A stretch of DNA of 64,000 nt, from the NCBI RefSeq assembly GCF_932526225.1, contig NC_064035.1, forward strand, positions 16,354,469 to 16,418,468, written 5' to 3'. Position numbers and translations under genes: made by a program. Below the pieces are notes generated by a model that made no database searches, was not told the origin of the DNA, and was given only the letters and a program-made list of their open reading frames with translations. The stretch is from Nematostella vectensis. Lineage: Eukaryota; Cnidaria; Anthozoa; Actiniaria; Edwardsiidae. Below are positions 12,201-24,200 of the stretch, piece by piece. Each line of letters opens with the position of its first letter. Positions within the stretch are counted from its first letter, which is position 1.

Positions 12201-15200
12201 TCACGTACACGATTTGGGACAAAGTCTAAGATGTAGCATACTACCTCTCAGACGGTAAGCTAAAACACACCAACCTCTCGCGCTTGTAATGGTGTCATAC
12301 AACACGATTTGGGACAGAGTCTAAGATGTAGTATACTACCTCTCAGACGGTAAGCTAAAACACACCAACCTCTCGCGCTTGTAATAGTGTCACGAAACAT
12401 GATTTGGGACAGAGTCTATAATGAAGTATACTACCTCTCAGACGGTAAGCTAAAACACACCAACCTCTCGCGCTTGTAATAGTGTCACGAAACATGATTT
12501 GGGACAGAGTCTATAATGTAGTATACTACCTCTCAGACGGTAAGCTAAAACACACCCATCTCTCGTGCTTGTAATGGTGTCATGCAACACGATTTAGGAC
12601 AGAGTCTAAGATGTAGTATACTACCTCTCAGACGGTAAGCTAAAACACACCCATCTCTCGTGCTTGTAAGGGTGTCACGCAACACGATTTGGGACAGAGT
12701 CTAAGATGTAGTATACTACCTCTCAGACGGTAAGCTAAAACACACCCATCTCTCGTGCTATTAATGATGTCACGCAACACGATTTGTTGCATACTAGCTC
12801 TTTAGATGCTAAGCTATAAAAATTGCGTAGACTTGGCCCCGCTCCCCTTCACGGCGCTTGTGTTGTCACGCAACATGATTAGACCCCCCTCAGTACCTTA
12901 CGTGATGTTTTCAAACGTTGCCTGGTAGGGTGACGACACCTATAGTTGCCTTTTTGTCAAAAGAGAATAAATATGGAAAATTATCTAGTCCCTCTATATC
13001 CGTCCGTCTATAAAGTTGGTAAATATAGCAATTCAGCGGTAACTCGCGTTACTTATCGTATAGTGTCGACGTAAATAAAACACCTGATATTTGAACTTTG
13101 GATCAGACGTCTTTTCGAGTGGTGTGTTATGAGTGTTATGGGTCTGACTTGCGTCTTGAAGTCGGAGACAAAGCAGGGTTTATTACTCGATCACTATCAC
13201 TCGAGACCGTCACGACATTGGCTCACTACTTATTGTATGTCCAATCAGTCGAATCATTAATCGCCGATCTTGATAATTGTTTACCCAAACATAACCCCTC
13301 GCACCGAAACTCGAAATAATCCTGACTTGATCGCCTCCGCTACTGGCTGTGGTTGCGTGTTAGTAGGACTCGGGATTATGGCTTTCCCGACTCCCCGGGA
13401 TGCGGTAGTATACCTTCTTGCCCTTCTGATAGCCGCCATACAGCTCATCGAGTGCATTTTCTTCGAACAACTCGAGAACCCGCAACTAGAAAGCGCGAGT
13501 AGAGCTTTGCCGAGGAGTAGGGGAAATATCACTCAGTCAGTGAACGTGCTCGGGGTAAGACAGCCTACACAAATAATATTGGTTAACGTTAGATTGTCCA
13601 GAGTGGTTTCTTTCCTGGTTTATAACTCCGGGCACTTTTGCCTGCCTAAATAATGTTTATCGTTTACTCATGCATCTATAACAGTACTCTTAGCACTTCA
13701 TTTGCGAGGAACAGCAAAGCGAGTGTGATATCTTTGTGGAATAAGTGCAAATTACAAAGCCCATCCTACAAATACTTCATGCTATTTCACTTGTTATGGA
13801 TTGTTTTGTTGCTCTCAAGCTTGGTGATCATGGAATTTCGTATATTTTTATAGACACTAGAAAACTTTTCTTGACATTTTGACATTTAAAAGTCGTAGTC
13901 GAAGTTCCATTGTGACTTTCGTTGTCAGTATCTGTCGGATGTTTTATCCGCTGTAGATATAATATCACATATTTTAGACATTTTTATTAACTTGATTATT
14001 GTTTGCTGTTTGAAGATGGTTAGTTGTTTGCTGTTTGAATTGATTTTAATCCTTATCTAATTAAATACCCTTTCACTTGTCTACCGCATTGACTGTACAA
14101 CGTTCAATGAATTCATGTCCCTTTGACTTTGTTTTCCGGCCATGTAAAATATCTTCATAACGTTGTTTGTCCAACAAATGCTCACTAATGAAGAATGTTC
14201 CCCTGTCACGCACAAACGTAAAATGTCATTTTACTCTCGGTTTTTCACTTGGTTCTAAATTGCCATTCCTCACTTGATTTTTTTTTTTATTTCATTGCAT
14301 TCAATTTGTCGGGAGCACTACAAAACCAACAACACCTGGAAATAGGCTTTTAAAATGGCACTTCGATAAATGAGACAAATGAACATCATTTCGTTTTTCA
14401 AACCTTTCCACTGCGAAATGATCACAAATCTCATCCTCTCGATTTATCTGGGGTGCTTTATATATCAGTGTGAATAGAAAGGGTAAAACGTGTTTGGAAA
14501 AACATGACAGAAGAGGACTACAAAATTGTGTGCAAGCTAAACCTTGAGATTCTTGTTAACGCGTGAGCCCCCATGAAAAAAGCGGTACTTTGCCGGCGAG
14601 CCGCTGGTCCCCCTTTGTCTTGTTGTCATTTCGAGCGCAGAATTTCAAGATGATCCACAGACATGTTTCGAGTTCCATTTGTAGAGTATCCCAGAGAATG
14701 GGATACGGTATGCCAGAGAGCAGTGAACTGACACATGGTTTTGTGTTCTTCTTGTAGAGTATTCCAGAGAATGGGATACGGTATGCCAGAGAGCAGTGAA
14801 CTGACACATGGTTTTGTGTTCTTCTTGTAGAGTATCCCAGAGAATGGGATAGAGTATGCCAGAGAGTAGTGAACTGACACATGGTTTTGTGTTCTTCTTG
14901 TAGAGTATTCCAGAGAATGGGATAGAGTATGCCAGAGAGTAGTGAACTGACACATGGTTTTGTGTTCTTCTTGTAGAGTATTCCAGAGGAAGATGTTGTG
15001 GAGACAGAGAGCAGCGATTCCAAACCTCATGATGCCATCAAGATCTTCCCGGTCAGCGATGACGAGGATGAGGATGACTTAGATGAGATGTCTGTTGAGG
15101 GGGTGCGGGGAGAGGCAGAGGGCGAGGAGCAGCCAGTAGACGATGAGGAGGATGCGACAGGACCTGGCCTGGTCCCGGAGGATCCCGAGGCTGTGGCGCT

Positions 15201-18200
15201 CAAGAAGAGGACGTAAGTCAAAAGATTGCCAAATCCCAGGAAATATTCATGTTCATCTCTCTGAAGGAATCTACTCAGAAGGCCCCAACTCCTTCCCATA
15301 GATGAAATGCACTGGCCGCTAGAGGCATGACACATCAAATTACAAATAAGTCCCTTGTTCTTTGCACAGGTTCGTACTGAGAGAGTTGATACAGACCGAG
15401 CAAGACTATGTGACGAGCTTAGGAGAAGTTGTTGATGTAAGTAAAGGGGTGACCTCATGTGATATCATACTACCTTTTTTTTACCTGATGTGTCGTTACA
15501 CTATCTGCTAACCTAAGGTAGTCTTATTGTGACATGACAACTCCCTGTTCTCACCTTTAGGGCTACATTGCGGAGTTCAGTAAACCCGACTTACCAGAAG
15601 AGCTCAAAGGCAAGGAACGCATGGTGTTTGGGAACATCAAACAGATCTACGAATGGCACAAGACGTGAGTACATCTCTATTGAGCTTAGGGAAAAGTTGC
15701 CGATAACTGAGCTCTGGTTTGTTTTACAGTGTGTTCTGCAGAGAACTCGAGAAATGCGAAGACGCACCAGAAAAGCTTGCTTCTGTGTTCCTAAAAGCCG
15801 TAAGTATTAGCAGTGTCATGAATTTCTCCTTAAGCCAGTTGCTATTTGTAGTCGTGCTGTAAGTATTAGTAGTGGCATGAATCTCCCCTTGAGCCAGTTG
15901 CTATTTCATGTCGAGACTTATTTCTATGTTGTGATAGGAACGGCGTCTGCAGATGTACGTCATCTATTGTCAAAACAAGCCAAAGTCCACAGCGCTCGTA
16001 CACGAGTTCAAGGAGACATACTTTACGGTAAGTAAGACGTCAGGCGAGCCGCGCTATCTTATCACGTCACGCTATTAGATTCACGACATAGTCACGCTGT
16101 CTCATCATGTTTAATCTTAACGTGCTGCTGTAATTTCTCAGGATATGAAAGTGCGACTAGTGTACCGCCTATCCCTTGTTGGTTAACTTTAAACGTGTTA
16201 CTGTAACTTCTCAGGATATGAAAGATCGGCTGGGGTATCGCCTGTCCATAGAAGACTATCTTATCAAGCCTGTTCAGCGTGTCATGAAGTACCAGCTTCT
16301 TCTCAAGGACTTTGTCAAGTACACAGAGCGCGCTGGTCTCGACATCATTGAACTCAAGGTATTGCTCTTTAAAATAAAAAATAAATAAACAACATTTTTA
16401 GCTGTTGATTAACCATTTCTCTCCCCTTGTCTCAACAGAGAGCTTTGCATCTTATGCATGTTGTCCCGAAGAAAGCGAACGATTTTCTAAACGTCGGAAT
16501 GTTAGAGGGGTACACGGGGAAGATTACAGCGCAGGGGAACCTTGTCCTCCAGGTAAAGGTGTTTGTGTTTAAGAAGACTCAATACCATTTTCGACACAAC
16601 CTCCACTGGCCTTTTGGAATTATTAGAAGGTCAATCACGCCGCCATTTTTACACCCCCGTCCTATACCGAATCACGCAAAGCATCCATTTCCATCAGCCA
16701 ATTCAAGCGAGTTACACAGAAACTTTCAATCAGATATTTTTACTCAAGCTTTGGACTTCATTTGTGGGTGGTAATTTTTCTTACAGTTTTCTTGCCAATA
16801 GACCGTATTTTAAAACGTAAACAATGAAAGGAGTGTCTGATGGGAACTTTTTGACAATAAGTACGTCGTGTATTACCTTCAAGTAAGCTTGACTTTCTGA
16901 GCGCTTTGTTATCTGGTATTTTCGCTAAGCGCTTTTTCTTCGTATGTAGGACACTTTGATGGTTATGGACGTGAACGCGAAGGCTAAACCAGTCAAGAGG
17001 AGAGTCTTCCTGTTCGAGCAACTCGTCATCTTTAGCGAGCCGTTTGAACGCAAAACAGACTGGACTGTCTACATCTATAGACACAGCATTAAGGTAAATC
17101 AAACACTTCCTCTCACTCAACTGGTAAATCAAACACTTCCTCTCAACTGGTAAATCAAACACTTCCTCTCACTCAACTGGTAAATCAAACTCTTCCTCTC
17201 AACTGGTAAATCAAACACTTCCTTTCACTCAACTGGTAAATCAAACACGTCCTCTCACTCAACTGGTAAATCAAACACTTCCTCTCACTCAACTGGTAAA
17301 TCAAACACTTCCTCTCACTCAACTGGTAAATCAAACACTTCCTTTTACTCAACTGGTAAATCAAACACTTCCTCTCACTCAACTGGTAAATCAAACACTT
17401 CCTTTTACTCAACTGGTAAATCAAACACTTCCTCTCACTCAACTGGTAAATCAAACACTTCCTCTCACTTAACTCCTGAAGTCCTTAAGTAATATCTAAG
17501 GTTGGAACCTAAAAAGCTTCCCTGTTGAATATTCACATACGAAGATGATCTTATTGAATGTTATTGTGTCTCGTGTAGACTAACCACATGGGACATACGG
17601 ACGGCGTAGATGATGATCCTTGCAAGTTGGCCATTTGGACAAGCGAAGGCACAGCCTCTGAGATCTATGTGTTGACCGCCAGCTCGGAAGAGATGAAGAA
17701 CGAGTGGGTGTCTGCCCTGAAGAAACTCCTCGAGTCACAGAATGCCTTCGCCATGGGTGAGTCCTGAGAATGCATAGTTTTAAACTGACACAGAGTATGT
17801 GATAAACTTGAAAATTATCTTTGAAGACTGTTTAAATAACGGCACAAAATAAACTGGTCTTACCCTAGGTAGAGCATGTAAAGTGGGTGATATACCTTGT
17901 ATCTTGTTGCTCTGAGAAAAGTCTCTGATTTACAACGTGTTTCACGCACACTGGATAATCCCTAAGTTGTTGGTCTCTTTGTTGGTACTTTTTTTCTCTG
18001 ATGTATTTTATTTATGTTACTATATGTACTGTTTACTTACTTTCCACGCATCTTAAAGTATCCTCACTGTACTTCTGTACTTCTCTTGTGAAATGTAGGT
18101 CACTGTTCTCATAATTCTGGTGTAGTTTAATGGTGTAGTTGCATCTGGTTGACGTGAGTTTTGTAATCCCTCTCGTTCCCATTCTCGCGTTATCTCTTTA

Positions 18201-21200
18201 ACTATGAGTTGACCTTATCTTTTTCTTGTTTCCTTCCTCCCTGGTAAATACAGTCACCCCTCCTGCCATCGAGCAAGCATTAAACGACTGGAGTAAAGGT
18301 TGGAACAAACATTAAAACTCTTAAAAATAAAAACGTTAAAATAAGGTTTTAAGGGAAGCGATATGACAACACATAACTATTGCTTAAAATCTTTTGCCTT
18401 CCTACAATTAAAATTTGTACTTCTAAATGAATATTTTGGAATATTCCTTAAGGTTTCCAGACATATGTAAATGTCATAAAGTAAATGGAATTTAATAATT
18501 TATTTTGTCGCATGGTATGGAATGCAAGTAAACAAAAAACTCCTTCTACCTTGGTAACAATAAGTAATTATATGTAAAAACGTACAGAACGTAAATGTAT
18601 AATACTCTACCATTCACTTGTCTAAAACAATAAATCGGTGGTCTTACTGCGGATATGAACCTCTGGAACCAAATCTAAATGCAATCTGGATTCTAACGAC
18701 CAGTTTACGTCCATTTCTAGCACTCGAGCGACCAATAGAGTACCAGAACTTGATGGAGAGGCAGAAAAACACCCCTGGTGACTCACCTTCCCAAGGGGCT
18801 CCCCCTGCGGTACCAGTTGGCCCCGTGACTACCCAGGGACAGGTTACCCCAGGAAGCTCAACCACCACGTCTACCTCGCCCGCATTCATGGCACGAGCTG
18901 GCACTATGCCTGACTCGATCTCTGTAAGGAGGCCCCCTGGGGTGAGTACTGGGACCACCACATGTTTGGCAGCTTTTGTCTTGCCAAATTGTTGTGTATT
19001 GAGTTGAAAAAAAAAGATGGTTGGTTGAACGAAACTTAACGGAGTTAATTTCTTTTAATCTCCCTTTATTCTCTTCCTAGATGGGCAGCGCACCGGCCAC
19101 GCCTACAGGCCTAGGTACCATCTCTTCTATCGTCAAACACATGCATCTTATCGACCTGGAGACAGCCAAGTCTCTGGAAGAGCTTACCTCACCCTTCCCC
19201 TCACCTTCTGTAAGTACACGACCTTCCCCTCACCTGTAAATATAATATAATACATATAATCACGCCTTAACGAAACAACGGAAGATTGGTAGATAATGTT
19301 GTCAATGCCTTCATTAAACTTAAGTTTGTCTCTTTTTTTTTTTTTTTATGTGCAGAGAAACCGCGATCGGTACATGGTGACGGAGGATTTCCGGGGTAAG
19401 GACAAGAATCAGCTGTCCGTGCGTAAAGGCGAGTATGTTTACCTGGTCTCGTGCAAAAAAGACGACAAGAGCTGGATGTACGTCTGTAACGGAGCCGCCG
19501 ACAAGCTAGGTCTCGTGCCGGCCAAAGTCCTCGTCAAGAAGTCCGAGTCGAATAACAATATTAATGAAGGTATGGCATCAATTGTTTGTTTGTCTGTTTG
19601 TTTTTGTCTTGTTTGTTTCTTTGTTTGTTTGAGCTTTTAGTACAAAACATATGACAATATACATTATCCTTGTCGTTCTTTGCAGAGACTGAGTCTGAAA
19701 CCACGAAAACAAGATCGTAAGTGTTCATGTGGTGTCCACATTTTGTGGAATTTACGAATTTTTCTCTGTCTCCTATTGTTATCATGCCCTGATTACGTCT
19801 TTTGTGCCTTTCGTTCCATTATTAGTTCCATTATTATTGAGGTATTATGTAAAAGCCTGCAATCGCCTTTGGTAGAGGTTTTGAAAAGCCCATTTAATAA
19901 ATATCCTTTGTGTTAGATGGATTGTGGCCTTGGTCAGGTAGACATTACCTTAGGCAAGCATTACACTACCCGAGTAGCATGGTTGCTTTATTTCCCTTAA
20001 AGCATTGATTGCGACACGCTTTAGCATGGAATGCCTCGCGTTAGTTTAAGCATAAATTGCATTATTTTCATTTAAAACGTAAGTTGCATGGCTGTTTTCA
20101 TTCTGTTCATTTTTGTTTACTATAACTAGACTGACAAGGAAAAAAGCCACCCGCCATGCCAGTTTCTCGTAAGTTCCTCCACAACTCTTCGATGTTGTCT
20201 TCAGCAACCCGTGTGCCTGTCAAAACATTCTTGTCTGCCTGATGTCATATCGTCTGTCTGTCTGTTTTTTCGTGTTCTTTTGCCTGAACTTCGCTAACAC
20301 ACCGCCTCATTGCTAATTTGCCAGTTCCTAACTAATTAATGCGTTGACTTATACGCTATTGCGCATGACTTGCCGCACCAGACCGCTAAAAAGTCAAGAT
20401 AATCACGTTAGTGTTTGTGGATTATTTACTAAGCCTTTATTAGTCCGCTGACCAATGTCACGTTGTGTTGCGTCATATGGATGCTGGAGATATATTTTGG
20501 TTATCTATTATTTCATTGATTATTTTGTTTATTTATCCCTTTTTTCTTCTCGTTTTTGTATTTGTTTTGTATAAACATTCCCTAACATTAACAACAGTAA
20601 ACAAAACTAATTTGTTCATAGATTTATCATATATAATCGGATGACGTTACTCGGATTAAATGACCACGTGGTTAGACTAAAATAAATAAACGATCGCGCA
20701 TGGTTGTGCGTAACGTTTACGTACGCAACAAAGCGAGCCGAAAAAACTAATATCGTCATTTCTGATCACGAATCTAACACATTCGCACGAAACCTGTATA
20801 AACCTGTTTTTAATTACTGGTTTGTTTGATTTCCGGCGATGAGCAGTAACTCTGCGCCGCCGCTCCCTTTATTCCATCGGCGCTGCAGTAGTATGTCGTA
20901 AGTAGAGATACCATCGATCCACTTGTCGGCATGCCTTCGTACAGACTCGTACAAATGTCGTCACGCCTTCTTATGGACTCGTACAAATGTCGGCATGCCT
21001 CCATATGGACTTGTACTTTTTACTTCACGCTCTAGCTAAATGATAAATACAAATAAAATGAAGTGTTTCCTTTGTGAAGGTTATCGCCCTATGAAGTTCT
21101 TTATAGGGATGTTAAAAGCCAGTGTAATCCAAAACAACAATTGCATGCCATTTTGCATTTGCTTTTTTTACGTTTGCTGCATACATAGTGCCTGGGTCTA

Positions 21201-24200
21201 TGAGTTGTATCATAGCGATAAAAGATAAAAAGAAGGATTAAAAAGGAAAAAGGACTGCAAATAAATTCTGAGTAAGTTAGGTGAAGCAGTTTAAAAAGTC
21301 TTCTAAGCTAGATAAAACGTCTTCTAAATGCTAATAAAACCGAACAATTCTCCCATTATTGGAACTGATAATGTACGTTTCTTTAAAGGGCCATAGTATT
21401 CTATCTTAAAAATTAAAGTAAATTAAAATTAAAATTACCCATTTGTTCTTATACTAACGTTTCCTACCTTCTCTTTCTTACGTAATAGAAAATCGTGGAT
21501 AAGGTTGTGGAATTGGGGATAGAAAATGGGTTAGGGGGGTTTGTTATCCTCTTTTCTTTCTCCCATGCCCTAGTGCCTGGCCGATCACACCTGTCAAGGA
21601 CATCCTTTCATCGCCAGGTTGTTCATGCCTGCCCTAGTTTTACTAGTAAAAGTGTAACACTTATTTTGCTGTACAGAAATGAAGACAAACCTCGACGCGG
21701 AGAGGTGCGTAAAACGAAAGATGAATATTTCACTTCAATGTCGGAGAAACTACGGCGTAGTATAGAGCGCTTCCGATCAGAGGACGACGATCAATCACCT
21801 TGCGGAAGCCCGACAAAGGTAAGATAACGATCCATCTCGCTACCAAATTTTGCAGTACTTCACCACCTGTGCTGATTCTACAGTTGTATTGGTTTTCTGT
21901 TTGTGTTATACTCCGACTTATACGTGTGTTTGTCTTGCAGAACTTCGAAGAACCTTTAGAAGATGACGGTAAGTGCGCCTTGTTGTTGTTACCGGTAGAA
22001 CCGATGCTTATCACATCAGCGAGAAACATACACAAAGTAATCGCCTTTGTAAAGAAACATTCCAAAAGAATCGGGAAAAAGGGCATGCTTGCTGGTGGCG
22101 ATAGAGCATTTAGAATTCCTTTCGACTGAACTGAACATCAATCTCAAAGTTTCCTTTCTTCTCTGTAGTGTTTTATGCTTTTTTTTTCAGGTTCAATCAC
22201 TTTTACGGAACCCCTGCAAGATATAGCTGTAAATAACACTGAATACACGGAACTCACATGTAAAATTTCCTCACCTGACTTCCCATACAAAGTATCGTGG
22301 GCATGGAATGACACGCCTTTATGCGATAACGACAAGTATCGCATAAGTCGGACGGGCGACACGCACACGCTCAAATTAGGGCCGCTTGCGGTGGCCGATA
22401 CGGGATATTACACGTGTATAGCAAGTAGTCCAGCAGGCAGTGCACGCTCAACAGCCAAAGTCACCGTGTTAGGTGAGTTTAAATTCTAAAGCTTGGGTAA
22501 CACACTTGTGCATTTTTTATAATGTTTGCTCATTGCTTATACATTCTTTGATAGTTTCTTAGTATTTAGTATGTTCAGAATGTGCATGTCTGGTAATTCA
22601 TGTCACAAAGTGCGACGCGCGTTAACGTGACCACCTTGACAGTTTCGTGAAGTAAGCCAATGAGGATACGAGAAACAATATGATTGACATGAACTCTAAT
22701 AGCCATCCAACGTGGCTAAAAAATGCTTCAGTGTGCATCATAGCACGTCTGAATCCTCCAAGTTTTAAATTCGTGGTAATCAAAACTTTGATTCTTTAAC
22801 GCTGACTGGCTAACTTTAGAAGCCACGGTAGCGTGCGTCGCATGGTTAACTTTGTATAAGTAGCCACGGTAGCGTGCGTCGCATGGCTAACTTTAAATAA
22901 GTAGCCACGGTAGCGTGCGTCGTATGGTTAACTTTGAATAAGTAGCCACGGTAGCGTGCGTCGTATGGTTAACTTCGAATAAGTAGCCACGGTAGCGTGC
23001 GTCGCATGGTAAACTTTGTATTAGAAGCCACGGTAGTGTGCGTTGCATGGTTAACTTCGAATAAGTAGCCATGGTAGCGCGCTTCGCACAATTGCAAAGT
23101 TGTAACAAGTGTTGTTTGCCAGGCGTTCCCGAACCTCCATACAAACCCTACGTCAAAGACCTGCTATCCTCATCGCTTGTCCTTGCGTGGGAACCGAACG
23201 CGATCGATGGCGGCAACGAAGTAACCGCGTACACTGTCGAATATAAGGAAACTGGTGTGAGCGTCTGGCAAGCCGCTGTCCCATTTGTCGCAGGCGAGAG
23301 TACGTTAATTGACGACCTAACGCCCGGCGCAACGTATCAATTTCGCGTGAGCGCAAACAACTCAATAGGAATCAGTCGACCAAGTGAACCCTTCGAGGTG
23401 GTCATGCTAGAGACAGATACAGGTACGTCACGCAGTCTGTCACGACACACCCGTACATGTCACGTATTTGTCCTTGCATCTAAATTAGGTCACGACCAAA
23501 TATGTACTGTGTCAAATAAAATGGTGAAGCATGGAGTCTGGGCATGTCTAAATTATCATTGAAATGACCTTGATAAACATAAAGATTAAATTTTGTTTTT
23601 GTTGATATTATCGTTTTAAACGTAGACTGTTAAAATAAAGAACATCGACAACGTAAACATTACTAACAGTTGGTAAATAATGTAAAGGTCTAAGTAAACC
23701 TCATATTACTGACCAAAGAACTGTTAAACGATGTGTCTGTTTTTTGCGTCCCTCAATCTTCCTAATTCAATCTAATCATAATCTTGTTCTAACATCTAGC
23801 GTGCCGTGATTCTCCATAATTCACGCCCTGTCTGCTTCTCTTTAAAGCGTCCTTTCAGTGGTCAAAGAGATTCAACACCTCTCCCATCCTTGGAAGCCCT
23901 TGCATGACACAAAGTATAAGACTCTTGCTCGTACCCTCCTAGCTAATAACTCTGATCTTATATCAAATCCAAGAACACAAACAAATTAAAAAAACTCTTT
24001 GGACCCTTCCATAATCTCATGCATTGCATGTTTCTTGTTTGTATGCATTTTCCCCATATTATCTAACCTATTGCACGCTCGTATGCATGCTTCTTTCCCA
24101 TATCTAACTTATAGCACGCTCGAATGCATGCTTCTTCCCCATATCTTACCTTTAGCACGCCGGTGTGCATGGTACTTCCCATATCTTACATATTGCACGC

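Noticed and set aside
13098-13319. Plus-strand 73-codon frame just upstream of candidate exon B
   Set aside because: It has no joining splice site in phase with TRIO and no recognisable domain; it may be promoter or UTR.
13261-13378. Reading candidate exon B as an internal cassette exon
   Set aside because: The upstream exon 12155 ends in phase 0, and the possible acceptors before 13378 give either the wrong phase or a stop.
14556-15030. Long minus-strand open frames of 100-155 codons
   Set aside because: They come from the 73-bp tandem array (period 73 shifts the frame each copy) and the peptide merely repeats one segment in three frames; the plus-strand exon explains the locus.
15027-15458. 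Minus-strand 143-codon Ser-rich frame
   Set aside because: It is the antisense shadow of the acidic TRIO exon 14977-15212.
17185-17454. Minus-strand repeat protein frame ([10 protein letters not shown] repeats)
   Set aside because: It is the translation of the 30-bp donor array; there is no non-repeat sequence, and the frame follows only from the period being divisible by three.
22893-23365. Minus-strand frames of 70-83 codons
   Set aside because: One is the 41-bp array and the other is the antisense of the FN3 exon.
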